Notes under the pieces: model-generated | What the model was told of the DNA's origin: nothing | What the model saw: only the letters and a program-made list of their open reading frames with translations | The model's database searches: none | Assembly (NCBI GenBank): GCA_963820055.1 | Contig: CAWFYJ010000002.1 | Coordinates: 72,362 to 136,361 of the forward strand | Direction: 5' to 3' | Origin: RHKX01 sp963820055 | GTDB lineage: Bacteria > Actinomycetota > Thermoleophilia > Solirubrobacterales > 70-9 | DNA length: 64,000 bases | Shown: positions 1 to 9,201 of the stretch, piece after piece | How the letters are laid out: each line of letters opens with the position of its first letter | How positions within the stretch are numbered: position 1 is the stretch's first letter | Translations under genes and position numbers: made by a program

Positions 1-354
1 TCCGACGACCTGGTCAACACGGTCGTGCTGACGCCGCGCCTCGAGCGCGGGCAGGCCGATGTCTCGTTCACCCTCGCGAAGTCCGACGCCGACGTCGACG
101 TCCTGATCATCGACGGCAACGAGGGCAGCGACGGGGCGCTCGTCGCGACGCTCGCCGAGGGCGAGGAACTCGCTGCCGGCGAGCACACGTACACCTGGGA
201 TGGCCGCTCAGATGACGGGCAGTCCGCCCCCCCGGGCCTCTATGCGCTTGAGGTCGTGCTCGGCGAGCAGGACCGGGATGTCAAGCCGCCGGGGCGGATC
301 GAGGTCCCCGATCGCGGCTACACCCTCGAGTTCGGGAGCGACTCCGATGGATGA
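1..354 (+). CDS. C-terminal fragment of a secreted or surface protein with a FlgD-like Ig fold
   Basis: The reading frame is open from the first base, so the gene begins outside the window; 117 codons remain. The visible part has the pattern of a FlgD-type Ig-like repeat: an acidic beta-rich stretch, then a tryptophan-aspartate-glycine turn (YTWDGRSDDG) followed by PPGLYALEV, which is the usual end of that fold. Such domains sit at the C-terminus of secreted proteins and bind surface partners. Its stop overlaps the start of the next gene by 8 bp, so it is probably the upstream member of the polysaccharide operon. No catalytic motif is visible and the function cannot be assigned from this fragment. 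Confidence 0.6.
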   Translation, partial: SDDLVNTVVLTPRLERGQADVSFTLAKSDADVDVLIIDGNEGSDGALVATLAEGEELAAGEHTYTWDGRSDDGQSAPPGLYALEVVLGEQDRDVKPPGRIEVPDRGYTLEFGSDSDG

Positions 355-1828
355 GCCGCTGCTCTGGCTCGGGACTCTGCTCTGCGCGATCGCCGCGGCC
401 GCCGGGCTGATCCCGCGGTTCTCTCGCCGCGCCCGGCTGGCGGCGGTGACGATTGCCGTCGTCCTCGCTCCCGTCCTCGTCCTCGCCGACAGCTGGGACA
501 GCAGCCGGATCGCCGACCTCCGCGACCGCCCGTCCCTGCTGCTCGCGGCGGCCGTCGCGGGCCTCGTCGGGCTCGTGATCGTCGGCTGGTTCTTCCGGCG
601 GCGCCCGCTCTGGCTCGCGCCGATTCTGATCGCGGCGATGCCGTTCCGGGTGCCGATCGACCTCGGGGGCGGCGACGCGAACCTGCTGCTGCCGCTCTAC
701 GCCGTGATCGCCGGCGGGCTCGCGGCGACGCTCTGGGGCGCCTGGCACGACCCCGCCTCCGAGCGCGGGGCGGTCGAGCGCGGGCCGTGGATCGATGCGA
801 TCGGCTGGGCGCTGGCGGGAGTCGTCGTCCTCTACGCGCTCCAGGCCGCCTACGCCGACGACATCACCCACGCCCTGCAGAACGTCTCCTTCTTCCTGGC
901 GCCGTTCGCGGCGCTCTACCTGCTCCTCACCGAGGCGCGCTGGGACCGCGACGCGCTCCGGCGGATCGTCTGGGTGCTCGCGGTGGAGGGCCTCCTCTTC
1001 CTGCTCGTCGGGCTCGGCGAGTACGTCTCCGGCGAGCTGCTCTGGAACGACAAGGTGATCTCCGGCAACGAGGCGCACACCTACTTCCGGGTCAACTCGC
1101 TGTTCTGGGACCCGAACATCCTCGGTCGCTACCTCGCGGTGACGATGACCGTGCTGGCGGCGATCGTCGCCTACGGCTCCCGGCCGCGCGAGGTCTGGGG
1201 GGCCGCCGCATGCTTCGCCGTCTTCCTGATCCTGCTCGTGATCAGCTACTCGCAGACGAGCACGCTCGCCCTGTTCGCCGGGCTGATCGTCCTCGTCGCG
1301 ACGCGCTGGGGGCTCGCCAAGGGCATCGGCGCCGGGGCGGCGACGCTCGTCGCGCTCGCGGTCGCCGTCGTCGCGATCGCCGGCGGCGGGCTGAGCAGCG
1401 AGACGTCGAGCGGCCGGGCCGGGCTGATCGACGGCGGCCTCCACATCGCTCGGGACCACCCGATCGCCGGGGTCGGCTCGGGCGGCTTCGGCGACGAGTT
1501 CACGGCCCGCTACTACGAGGGCGAGGGCTTCGCCGCAGAGAGCCACACCGAGCCGGTGACCGTCGCCGCCGAGCAGGGGGCGATCGGGGTGCTCGCCTAC
1601 GCGGCGTTGCTGATCGTCACGTTCGGGGCGCTGCTCTCGGCGACCGGACTCGAGTGGACGCGCACGGCCCGCGGCACGGCGCTGGCGGCGACGCTGCTCG
1701 CCGTCTACGCGCTGATGTTCGTCCACAGCCTCGGCTACGCGGCCTTCCTGATCGATCCGATCACGTGGGCGGTCCTCGCGATCGCTGCCACCGCGCTCGT
1801 CCGCGCTCCGCGCCGGGCGAGCGGCTGA
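347..1828 (+). CDS. O-antigen ligase / Wzy polymerase family membrane protein
   Basis: A 493-residue protein of about ten or more hydrophobic segments. The start at ATG 347 overlaps the preceding stop (ATGGATGA arrangement) and gives a natural N-terminus running straight into a membrane helix. Near residues 360-410 the large periplasmic loop carries RDHPIAGVGSGGFGDEF and SHTEPVTVAAEQGAIG, which match the loop signature of the Wzy_C/O-antigen ligase family (a conserved His followed by Glu-x-Gly). These enzymes polymerise or transfer lipid-linked repeat units outside the cytoplasmic membrane. The adjacent flippase and glycosyltransferases support a capsule or exopolysaccharide role; ligase versus polymerase cannot be told apart from sequence alone. 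Confidence 0.85.
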   Translation: MDEPLLWLGTLLCAIAAAAGLIPRFSRRARLAAVTIAVVLAPVLVLADSWDSSRIADLRDRPSLLLAAAVAGLVGLVIVGWFFRRRPLWLAPILIAAMPFRVPIDLGGGDANLLLPLYAVIAGGLAATLWGAWHDPASERGAVERGPWIDAIGWALAGVVVLYALQAAYADDITHALQNVSFFLAPFAALYLLLTEARWDRDALRRIVWVLAVEGLLFLLVGLGEYVSGELLWNDKVISGNEAHTYFRVNSLFWDPNILGRYLAVTMTVLAAIVAYGSRPREVWGAAACFAVFLILLVISYSQTSTLALFAGLIVLVATRWGLAKGIGAGAATLVALAVAVVAIAGGGLSSETSSGRAGLIDGGLHIARDHPIAGVGSGGFGDEFTARYYEGEGFAAESHTEPVTVAAEQGAIGVLAYAALLIVTFGALLSATGLEWTRTARGTALAATLLAVYALMFVHSLGYAAFLIDPITWAVLAIAATALVRAPRRASG

Positions 1829-1840
1829 TCGGAGCGGCAG

Positions 1841-3721
1841 GTGCTCGACTACCTCCGCCGCCTCGCCACGACCGGGTTCGCGTACACGGCCGCGAGCGTC
1901 GCCTCGAAGGTGCTCGCGGTCCTGCTGCTGCCGGTCTACACGCGGTACCTCACGACCGCCGACTACGGCCAGGCGGAGCTCCTCTTCTCGACCGTCGTGG
2001 CGGCCAGCATCGTCGTCCGCTTCGGGCTGATCGAGGCGCTGCTGCGCTTCTACTACCTGCCCGGCGAGCGCGGCGACAAGGTCATCGCGACCGGCTTCGG
2101 GGCCCTGTTCTGGACGACGACGGTCGCGGCCCTCGTCGCCCTCCCGTTCGCCTCGCAGATCGGCGACCTGATCAGCGGCGACCCGCTCGATCCCAGCCTC
2201 GTCCGGATCGCGATCGGTGGGCTCTGGGTGCTGACGCTCTACGAATACATGGTCACGCTGTTCCGGCTCGACGAGCGCGCGAAGGCGTACTTCGCGTTCA
2301 CGATCGGCAACGTCCTGCTGGCGATCCCTCTCACCGTGCTGCTCGTCGTCGGGCTCGACGAGGGGGCGGAGGGGCTGCTCCTCGGCGCCTACCTCGCCGG
2401 TCTGCCCTTCCTGCTCTGGCTGATCTTCACCGAGCGCAAGCGGCTGACCCTGCGTCCCGACGCAACGCTGCTCAGGCGGATGTTCAAGTTCGGGATGCCG
2501 ACGATGCCGGCCGAGATCTCGATCTACTCGCTCGCCTTCATCGACCGGATCATCATCTCCCACGCCCTCGGCCTCGCCGCCCTCGGCCTCTACGGCCTCG
2601 CCTTCAAGTTCAGCCAGGCCATCCAGGTCGTCGTCCGCGGCTTCCAGCTCGCCTGGCCGCCGCTCGCCTATTCGATCCGCGACGACGACGAGGCGCGCCG
2701 CACCTACGCGGTCGTCGTCACCGCCTTCACGGCGCTCTGCGGCTTCATCGTCGTCGGCATGTGGCTCGAGGCGCGCTGGATCGTCCGCCTCCTCGCCGCG
2801 CCCGAGTTCTTCGACGCCTACGAGGCGATCGGCCCGCTCGCCCTCGGCGCCGCCCTCTACGGCGTCTACCTCGCACTCGTCGTGATCCTCGGCCGGACCG
2901 GCAAGACCCAATACAACTTCCCGGTCACGATCGTGGCGACGATCGTCAACGTCGTCCTCAACCTGATCCTCGTCCCCGCCTGGGGGATCGTCGGCGCCGG
3001 CGTCGCCCTGATCGTCTCCTACCTCGTCGTCATCGTCCTCATCTACGGCGTCAGCCGCCGGATCTTCCCGATCCCCTGGCAGTGGGGACGCCTCACCGTC
3101 GTCGTCGGCGGAGCGGCGATCCTGGTCGCCGCCGGCGACCTGCTGCTGCCGACCGAAGGCGCCGCCGGCTTCCTCTCCCGCCTCGCCGTCTTCGCCCTCT
3201 ACCCGGTGCTGCTCTGGTTCGGCGGCGCCATCAACGCCGGCGAGCGCGCCCAGGTCAGGGCCCTGATCAGCGAGGGCAATCTCCGCGAGCGCCTCGCCGC
3301 GATGCGAGCCGAGCGGGCGACCGAGAGCGACGAGCAGGCGCGGGCCGAGGAGCTGTACGAGCAGGAGATCCGGGACCGGGACCGCGGGCAACTTCTAGGT
3401 CGTGGCGGTTGGCCGGGGCGGGGAGGCCCTGCCGGACCTATTGCACTGGGAAAGACTGAAAGGAGCGGTCCGGCAGAACCTCCCCACCCCGGCCCCGACG
3501 CGCCGAAGCTGCCCCGGCCCGCCGCTCGCCACATCCCCCTCACTGCCAAACCCAAGTCCGCCCGCGCTCCAACGCTGGGCGCCAGCGGAGTCCCCGCGCC
3601 GCCGGTCCGATCACTGGGGCGGGTTGTGTGTCCCAGCGACACCAAACCGCCCCAGTGGCCGCCCGCGCCGCTCACCCTCCCCTCACTGCCAAACGCGAGT
3701 CCGCCACCGGCCGACCGCTAG
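1841..3721 (+). CDS. Wzx-type polysaccharide flippase (MATE/MOP superfamily)
   Basis: The frame starts at GTG 1841 and encodes 626 residues. Residues 1 to about 480 hold some twelve to fourteen membrane segments with the polysaccharide-biosynthesis flippase pattern (for example GLAALGLYGLAFKF and the N-terminal YTAASVASKVLAVLLLPVYTRYL region written here in two parts). A charged helical stretch follows to about residue 510. The last 110 residues are Pro/Ala/Arg/Gly-rich and are encoded by hairpins and a direct repeat rather than by normal coding sequence, so the functional protein may end earlier or the tail may be an incidental read-through. The protein would move undecaprenyl-linked sugar units across the membrane for the neighbouring Wzy protein. 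The stop interlocks with the stop of the convergent glycosyltransferase gene. Confidence 0.85.
   Translation: MLDYLRRLATTGFAYTAASVASKVLAVLLLPVYTRYLTTADYGQAELLFSTVVAASIVVRFGLIEALLRFYYLPGERGDKVIATGFGALFWTTTVAALVALPFASQIGDLISGDPLDPSLVRIAIGGLWVLTLYEYMVTLFRLDERAKAYFAFTIGNVLLAIPLTVLLVVGLDEGAEGLLLGAYLAGLPFLLWLIFTERKRLTLRPDATLLRRMFKFGMPTMPAEISIYSLAFIDRIIISHALGLAALGLYGLAFKFSQAIQVVVRGFQLAWPPLAYSIRDDDEARRTYAVVVTAFTALCGFIVVGMWLEARWIVRLLAAPEFFDAYEAIGPLALGAALYGVYLALVVILGRTGKTQYNFPVTIVATIVNVVLNLILVPAWGIVGAGVALIVSYLVVIVLIYGVSRRIFPIPWQWGRLTVVVGGAAILVAAGDLLLPTEGAAGFLSRLAVFALYPVLLWFGGAINAGERAQVRALISEGNLRERLAAMRAERATESDEQARAEELYEQEIRDRDRGQLLGRGGWPGRGGPAGPIALGKTERSGPAEPPHPGPDAPKLPRPAARHIPLTAKPKSARAPTLGASGVPAPPVRSLGRVVCPSDTKPPQWPPAPLTLPSLPNASPPPADR
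3411..3494. repeat. Long inverted repeat (28-nt arms, 28-nt loop)
   Basis: Arms at 3411-3438 and 3467-3494 pair over 28 positions with three mismatches. The element lies inside the low-complexity tail of the flippase frame. It could end transcription from either side or be a dispersed palindromic element. Confidence 0.8.
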
Positions 3722-3732
3722 GCGCCAGCGGA
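3537..3732. repeat. Pair of 53-bp imperfect direct repeats
   Basis: Units at 3537-3589 and 3680-3732 are the same length and differ at about nine positions. Each ends in a small hairpin (CGCTGGGCGCCAGCG type). The second unit contains the interlocked stop codons of the flippase and the convergent glycosyltransferase. Confidence 0.8.
3612..3657. terminator. Hairpin with perfect 11-bp arms
   Basis: CACTGGGGCGG at 3612-3622 pairs with CCGCCCCAGTG at 3647-3657, and the inner bases extend the pairing imperfectly. It lies between the two direct-repeat units at the convergent end of two genes. No T-tract follows, so rho-independent termination is only a possibility. Confidence 0.5.
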
Positions 3733-4686
3733 ACCCCCACCCACCCTCGCGTTGTACGCCTCGGCCGCCTCGCGGATCCCCTCGCCGCTCGGGCTCCATG
3801 CCTGCCGCGCGTGGAGCAGGTACCAGCGCGGGTCGTGCCCGGGCAGAGCCACGGCCGCAAGCGCACGCGGCAGGTACGAGAACGCGGTCAGCGCCCGGAC
3901 GGCCGCCGCCGCGGCGGGGCCGTGGTGCTTGCGCATGTAGAGGTCGCGGTTGCGGTGGAACTCGACGACCCGGCGGCTGCCGGACGCCGTGTCGTTGCTG
4001 AGCTGCTCGTGGTGGATCGCCCGGGCGCCCGGGACGTAGAGCGTGTGCATGCCGGCATCGCCGAGGCGCTTGCAGAAGTCGGTCTCGTCGGAGTAGACGA
4101 AGAAGTCGGGGTCGAGCCAGCCGACGGCTTCGGCGGCGCTGCGGCGGACGAGCATCGCCGACGACTGCGCCCAGCCGACGCGCCGCGTCTCCCCGCCGCC
4201 GCTCTGAGTGACGAGCCAGCGGTGCAGGAAGAGCGCCTGGGCGAGGGCGGTGCCGACGCCGGGCAGTCGCCAGGCGCAGGGCTGCGGCTCGCCGTCGGGA
4301 TCGAGCAGCTGGGCGCCGGCGGCTCCCGCCTCCGGGTCGGCCCGCATCGCCCCGAGCAGCGCCTCCGCGCATCCGGGCGTCACCTCCGAGTCCTCGTTGA
4401 GGAGGAGGCAGAACTCGCCCTTCGCGTTCTCCATCAGCAGCGAGTCGTTGGCCGCCTTGCCCTGGCGGCGCTCGGTGACGATCAGCCGGAGGTGGTCGCC
4501 GATGTCCCGCTCGCGTTGCGCCAGCTGGGCGACGAGGTCGACCGATCCGTCGTCGGAGGCGTTGTCGAGGACGAGGATCTCGTGCTCGACGCCGGCCGGG
4601 TGATCGGCCGCGATCGCCCGCAGGCAGGTGGCGAGATGCTCGCGCCCGTTCGTGTTGACGACGCAGTAGGAGAGCTCAGGGTTCAT
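3718..4686 (-). CDS. Family 2 glycosyltransferase (rhamnosyltransferase-like)
   Basis: A 322-residue cytoplasmic GT-A enzyme. The start at 4686 puts a typical GT2 beginning (YCVVNTNGREHLATCL) at the N-terminus; a longer open frame upstream is antisense to the next gene. Visible motifs are LDNASDDGSVD near residue 45, the NEDSEV metal-binding segment near residue 105, and a C-terminal region FFVYSDETDFCKRLGDAG typical of dTDP-rhamnosyl-type GT2 enzymes (ED/DE followed by D-x-C-x-R). It would add a sugar to the lipid-linked repeat unit. It is divergent from the GT4 gene starting at 4705 and convergent with the flippase. Confidence 0.85.
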   Translation of the reverse strand: MNPELSYCVVNTNGREHLATCLRAIAADHPAGVEHEILVLDNASDDGSVDLVAQLAQRERDIGDHLRLIVTERRQGKAANDSLLMENAKGEFCLLLNEDSEVTPGCAEALLGAMRADPEAGAAGAQLLDPDGEPQPCAWRLPGVGTALAQALFLHRWLVTQSGGGETRRVGWAQSSAMLVRRSAAEAVGWLDPDFFVYSDETDFCKRLGDAGMHTLYVPGARAIHHEQLSNDTASGSRRVVEFHRNRDLYMRKHHGPAAAAAVRALTAFSYLPRALAAVALPGHDPRWYLLHARQAWSPSGEGIREAAEAYNARVGGGSAGA

Positions 4687-4704
4687 TCGGGACAATCGTC
4701 GCCC

Positions 4705-5867
4705 ATGACGGCGCTCCGGGTCTCCCTGGTCGATCCATCGGCGTTCACGCCGCCCTACGACCGCTCCCTCGCGGCGGCGCTCGCGCGGGCCGGCGCGGAC
4801 GTCGAGCTGCTGACCAGCCGCTTCCTCTACGGACCGGTCCCCGAGCCCGAGGGCTATCGCGTCTGGACCGGCTTCTACCGCCGCAGCACGGCGGTCGGCA
4901 AGGACAACCGGATGCGGCTGCCACTGAAGGCCTACGAGCACATCCCCGACATGGTCGCCATCCGTCACCACCTCGCCGAGCACGCCGACGTCGAGCACTG
5001 GCAGTGGACGACCCTTCCGCGCCTCGACCGTCTCCTGCTCGGCCGCCCCGAGCCCGGGCGCCCGCGGCTGCTCACCCTCCACTACCCGCTGCCGCGACCC
5101 GGCGAGCACCGCAAGCTCGCACGCCCAGCGCCGCTACCTCGACGCGTTCGACGCCGTCGTCGCCCACACCGAGTCGGCGGCCGACCAGGCTCCGCGACGA
5201 GGTGGGCCTCGACCCCGGCAAGGTCGAGGTGATCCCGCACGGCCCGCTCGACTACCTGACCCACCTCCCGAACGAGCGGCCGCTGCCGCCGGAGCTCGCT
5301 GCGGTCGAGGGACCGGTGATCCTCTTCTTCGGCCTGCTCCGGCCCTACAAGGGCATCGACACCCTGCTCGAGGCGTTCGCCTCGGTCGAGGGGGCCGAGC
5401 TCTGGATCGCGGGGATGCCGCGGATGCCGCTCGAGGGCCTTCGCAAGCTCGCCGCCCGCGCCCCCGGGAAGGTGCGGATCATCCCCCGCTTCATCCCCGA
5501 CCCCGAGATCCCGGCGCTCCTGCGCCGCGCCGACGTGCTCGCGCTCCCCTACCGCGAGATCGAGCAGTCGGGCGTCCTCTACACCGGGCTCGCGTTCGGC
5601 AAGCCGATGGTGCTCGGCGACGTCGGCGGCTTCGCCGAGTTCGGCCGTCGCCACGACGCCGCACGCCTGGTCGAGCCGGGCGACGCCGCCGGGCTCGCCG
5701 CGACGCTCAACGAGCTCGTCGCCGATCCCGCCAAGCGGGAGGAGCTGGCCGCCGCGGCGAAGCGAGCCGTGGCCGAGGACGTCGGCTGGGACGCGATCGC
5801 GTCCCGCACGCTCGAGCTCTACCGCCGCCTCGGCGCCGAGCACCGCTCCGGGACCGGCACCGGATAA
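4705..5867 (+). pseudogene. Family 4 glycosyltransferase, interrupted by two +1 shifts
   Basis: From ATG 4705 the frame encodes a GT4-like N-terminal domain (SLVDPSAFTPPYDRSLAAA). It then shifts near 5110-5125 to a frame reading QRRYLDAFDAVVAHTESAAD, and again near 5188 to a frame reading RLRDEVGLDPGKVEVIPHG that continues to 5867. The C-terminal part has the usual GT4 features: ILFFGLLRPYKGIDTLLEAF, and EIEQSGVLYTGLAFGKP with the EQSGVLxxxxxFGKP nucleotide-sugar site. The total length is 3n+2, consistent with two one-base insertions. All three segments align to one normal protein, so this may be sequence error rather than a dead gene. If intact, it would be a retaining glycosyltransferase in surface-glycan synthesis. 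Confidence 0.8.
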
Positions 5868-5882
5868 TCGGAGGCGACGCAC

Positions 5883-7022
5883 ATGGGACTCGCCAGGAAG
5901 ATCTTCTGGGGCTCGGTCGCGGGCCTCGTCCACACCCACGTCACCTATCCGCTGACGCTGGCGGCGATCGAGCGCCTGCGCGGGCGCCGGGCCGAACCGC
6001 CGCCGAGCCCACCCGAGCCGCCGCGCGTCTCGCTGATCGTCGCGGCCTTCGACGAGGAGGACGTGATCGGGGCGAAGGTCGCCGACGCCCTCGCCCTCGA
6101 CTACCCGCGGGAGCGGCTGGAGCTGATCGTCGCCTCCGACGGCTCCTCCGACCGGACCGTCGAGCTGGCCCGCGCCGCCGGAGCCGACATGGTCCTCGAC
6201 CTGCCGCGCGGCGGGAAGATGGCGACCCAGAACGCCGCCGTCGAGCGCTCGACCGGCGACATCGTCGCCTTCAGCGACGCCAACTCGACCTGGGAGCCGG
6301 GAGCGCTGCGGGCGCTCGTCGCCGCGTTCGACGACCCCGAGGTCGGCTACGCCTGCGGTCACGTCGACTTCACCGATCCCGACGGCGACAACGAGGAGGG
6401 CCTCTACTGGCGCTACGAGATGGCCGTTCGCGAGCTCGAGTCCGGCCTCGGCGGCGTCACCGCCGGCAATGGCGGCGTCTACGCGGTCCGCCGCGCCGCC
6501 TACCGATTCCTCGAGCCGTCGCGGAGCCACGACCTCTCGTTCCCGTTCGAGCTCCGCAAGGAGGGCTGGCGCTCGGTCGACGTCCCCGCGGCCCGGGCGC
6601 GGGAGAAGATGGTGCCCTCGATCGAGGGCGAGTTCGCGCGCAAGCGGCGGATGATGGTCGGCCTCCCCGACATCGTCCTGGCCGACCGGATGTGGGACCC
6701 GCGCGGCTACGGCGCCCTCTTCGGCTACCAGGTCCTCTCCCATCGGCTGCTCCGCTACGCGAGCCCGCTGCTGCACGTCACCGCCTTCGCCGCCAACCTC
6801 GCGCTGCTCCGCCGCGGGCGCATCTACCGGCTCGCGCTCGCCGCCCAGGTCAGCCTGATCGTGGCGGCAGCCGTCGGTGACGCCGCCCCCGGCCCGCTCG
6901 GCAGGGTCACCCGGATCGCCCGCTACTACGTGCTCGTGACCGCCTCGATCGCGCTCGGCTGCTTCGACCGCTGGCGGAACGGCCCGCCCGCGGCCTGGGA
7001 GAAGTCGGAGGGCACGCGGTGA
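5883..7022 (+). CDS. Membrane-associated family 2 glycosyltransferase
   Basis: A 379-residue protein beginning at ATG 5883 with GGAGG about 8 bases upstream. An N-terminal hydrophobic segment precedes a GT-A domain: VSLIVAAFDEEDVIGAKVADAL near residue 50, ASDGSSDRTVELA near 83, the SDANSTW metal site near 130, and TAGNGGVYAVRRAAYRFL near 195. The C-terminal third contains two to three hydrophobic segments, as in processive cellulose-synthase-like or exopolysaccharide synthases. It ends in a 4-bp GTGA overlap with the sugar transferase, so the two are probably translated together. Confidence 0.85.
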   Translation: MGLARKIFWGSVAGLVHTHVTYPLTLAAIERLRGRRAEPPPSPPEPPRVSLIVAAFDEEDVIGAKVADALALDYPRERLELIVASDGSSDRTVELARAAGADMVLDLPRGGKMATQNAAVERSTGDIVAFSDANSTWEPGALRALVAAFDDPEVGYACGHVDFTDPDGDNEEGLYWRYEMAVRELESGLGGVTAGNGGVYAVRRAAYRFLEPSRSHDLSFPFELRKEGWRSVDVPAARAREKMVPSIEGEFARKRRMMVGLPDIVLADRMWDPRGYGALFGYQVLSHRLLRYASPLLHVTAFAANLALLRRGRIYRLALAAQVSLIVAAAVGDAAPGPLGRVTRIARYYVLVTASIALGCFDRWRNGPPAAWEKSEGTR

Positions 7023-7691
7023 GCGGGACCGACCCGGAGGCGATCGCCGCCTTCGCCCCGCCGCCGGGAGACGAGGCGCTGCGGGCCCGCGAGGCCGACG
7101 ATCCCTTCGCACCCGGACCGCGCGGCCTGCCCCGGCTCCTCGACGCGATCGCCGCCGCCCTCGCGCTGCTCCTCCTCGTCGCCGCTGCTCGTGGCGGCGA
7201 TGGTCGCGATCCGCCTCGACAGCCGCGGCCCGGCGATCTACCGCCAGCGACGCGTCGGTCGCGGCGAGAACGAGTTCGAGATGCTGAAGCTGCGGACGAT
7301 GGCGGCCGGCAGCGACCCGGTCGGCGCCGGCACGGCGGTCGGCGACGGCGATCCCCGCGTCACCCGGGTCGGCCGGATCCTGCGGCGGATCTCGCTCGAC
7401 GAGGTGCCCAACCTGGTCAACGTGCTGCGCGGAGAGATGTCCCTAGTCGGCCCGCGCCCGACCATCCCCTCGCACCTCGCCTACTTCCACCCGCACCAGC
7501 ACCGCCGCCATGCGGTCCGGCCCGGGATCACCGGCTGGGCGCAGATCAACGGGCGGGTCGGGATCACCTGGGGGGAGCGGATCGAGCTCGACAACTGGTA
7601 CGTCGAGAACCGTTCGGCCCGCCTCGACCTGCGGATCCTCGCCCGCACCGTCGGGCAGGTGGCCTCCGGCCGCGGCCTCGATCCGGGCTGA
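7019..7691 (+). pseudogene. Initiating sugar-1-phosphate transferase (WcaJ/WbaP type), one +1 shift
   Basis: The gene starts at GTG 7019, overlapping the previous stop, and its first about 55 codons lead to a hydrophobic helix. The frame then shifts by one base around 7168-7185 into the frame that encodes the catalytic domain and ends at 7691; total length is 3n+1. Family motifs in order are EMLKLRTM, DEVPNLVNVLRGEMSLVGPRP and RPGITGWAQINGR (polyprenyl-phosphate sugar transferase signature). The enzyme moves a sugar phosphate from a nucleotide sugar to undecaprenyl phosphate, starting repeat-unit assembly. Only one base is out of place in an otherwise ideal gene, so a sequencing error is plausible. 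Confidence 0.85.
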
Positions 7692-7713
7692 GGGCCTCTA
7701 AGGTTTCCGCCCG

Positions 7714-8271
7714 ATGACGACCGAACGAGGCTCCGAGGTAGAGGTCCGGATCAGGCCGTTCCGCCCCGACGACTGGCCGGCCGTCCATCGCTGGTTCAAC
7801 AACCGCGAGGCGATCTCGTCGCTGATGGAGGTCCGCCCCTCCTTCGAGGAGGAGAACGCGAAGGGGTGGACGAACGCCGCGGTCGGGGCCGACGGCGAGG
7901 ACCGCAAGTGGGCGATCGAGGTCGAGGGCCTCGAAGAGCCGGTCGGCTTCACCGCCCTCTACGGCCTGTTCCGCCAGACCGCCCCGGAGCTGGGCGCGCT
8001 GATCGGCGACAACCCCGGCGCTCGCGGAGTCGGACGCGAGGCCGAACGTCTCACCGTCGCGAAGGCTTTCGAAGAGTTCGGCGCCCATCGCGTCTACGGC
8101 CGGATCCCGTCCTTCAACGGTCCCGCCAAGAAGGCCGTCACCTGGCAGGGCTGGCAGCACGAGGGCACGATGCCCGAGCACATCCGCCGACCCGACGGGA
8201 CGCTCATCGACTGCGAGATCTGGGGCATCAGCGCGGCCGGCTGGCGCGAGCGCTGGTCGGTCGGGGAGTAG
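7714..8271 (+). CDS. GNAT-family N-acetyltransferase
   Basis: A 185-residue protein of the RimJ/RimL-like GNAT group. It opens with VRIRPFRPDDWPAVHRWF, which is the beta1-alpha1 unit of the fold, and has an acetyl-CoA-binding region around NPGARGVGREAERLTVAKAFEEF near residues 105-127, shown here in part. The C-terminal segment GWQHEGTMPEHIRRPDGTLID is typical of this group. A TAAGGT box sits 9 bases before the start. It lies at the end of the polysaccharide cluster, where acetyltransferases often modify sugars, but the substrate is unknown. Confidence 0.8.
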   Translation: MTTERGSEVEVRIRPFRPDDWPAVHRWFNNREAISSLMEVRPSFEEENAKGWTNAAVGADGEDRKWAIEVEGLEEPVGFTALYGLFRQTAPELGALIGDNPGARGVGREAERLTVAKAFEEFGAHRVYGRIPSFNGPAKKAVTWQGWQHEGTMPEHIRRPDGTLIDCEIWGISAAGWRERWSVGE

Positions 8272-8275
8272 CCCC

Positions 8276-9199
8276 ATCGGCGCCGAGCTGATCGCAGACG
8301 GCGGCGCCGCCGCGGTCGAGGCCGAGTTCTTCCGCAGCCGCGAGTTCCTGGCCGCCGAGGGCGTCACCCACACGCTCGTCGCGAGCGCGGGAGGCAACAC
8401 CGCGGCCGTCCCGCTCGTCGTCCGCGACATCCCCGGCAGCGACCGCCGCGACGCGATCTCTCCCTACTCCTACCCGGGGGCGAAGGTCGAGGGCGGCCCG
8501 GTCGACCACGCCGCCGTGGACCTCGGCGGCTCCGGGCTCGTCAGCGCCTTCGTCCGCGACCGCCTCGGCGAGCCGACGGCGTTCACCGGCGCCACCGACC
8601 GGTCGGTCGTCCTCGTCTCCGACCCGGGCGAAGCCCGCAAGTCGCGGATGAGCGACCGCCAGCAGATCCGCAAGAACGAGGCGGCCGGCTACGAGCACTC
8701 CTCGCTGCACGGCCCCGACGTCGACGACGCCTCCCTGGACGGATTCCTCTCCGTCTACACCGAGACGATGCGCGTCGTCGATGCCGCCGACCACTACTTC
8801 TTCGACGCCGACTACTTCCGGACGCTGCTCGCCTCGCCGCTCACCTGGCTGCTCACCGTCACCGGCCCCGACGGCGACTGCGCCGCCTCGGCGCTACTCG
8901 TCCGCAGCGACGGCTTCATCCACTACTACCTGTCGGGTACCGCCGACGACCATCGCCGCCGCGCCCCCTCCAAGAACCTGATCGTCGCCGCGACCGACTT
9001 CGCCGAGGCCATGGACATGCCGCTCAACCTCGGCGGCGGCGTCAAGCCCGGCGACGGCCTCGAGGAGTTCAAGCGCGGCTTCGCGAACACCGAGCTCCCG
9101 TTCCACACCCACGAGCTGATCTGCGACCAGGCCGCCTACGCGGAGCTGGCGGCGGGCCGGGAGGACGACGGCTTCTTCCCGCTGTACCGGCGTAGATAA
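8276..9199 (+). CDS. FemAB / peptidoglycan-bridge-like GNAT acyltransferase
   Basis: An open frame from about 8276 to 9199 (about 307 codons) encodes a FemAB-like double GNAT protein. Visible landmarks are FFRSREFLAAEG, an aromatic PYSYPGAK near residue 62, SDRQQIRKNEAAGYEHS near residue 127, and LTVTGPDGDCAASALLV followed by IHYYLSGTADDHR, the usual core of lipid II:glycine glycyltransferase or GNAT-type capsule enzymes. No ATG, GTG or TTG is present in this frame between the previous stop and codon 80, so the true start is unresolved; an indel at the 5' end or a rare start codon are both possible. A role in cell-wall or glycan acylation is inferred from family and position. Confidence 0.7.
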   Translation: MGAELIADGGAAAVEAEFFRSREFLAAEGVTHTLVASAGGNTAAVPLVVRDIPGSDRRDAISPYSYPGAKVEGGPVDHAAVDLGGSGLVSAFVRDRLGEPTAFTGATDRSVVLVSDPGEARKSRMSDRQQIRKNEAAGYEHSSLHGPDVDDASLDGFLSVYTETMRVVDAADHYFFDADYFRTLLASPLTWLLTVTGPDGDCAASALLVRSDGFIHYYLSGTADDHRRRAPSKNLIVAATDFAEAMDMPLNLGGGVKPGDGLEEFKRGFANTELPFHTHELICDQAAYAELAAGREDDGFFPLYRRR

Positions 9200-9201
9200 C
9201 T

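Noticed and set aside
281..3391. A 1036-codon open frame on the minus strand across the Wzy/Wzx genes
   Set aside because: Its translation is a low-complexity run of Asp, Glu, Arg, Gly and Pro typical of the antisense of high-GC genes, while the plus strand has clear membrane proteins.
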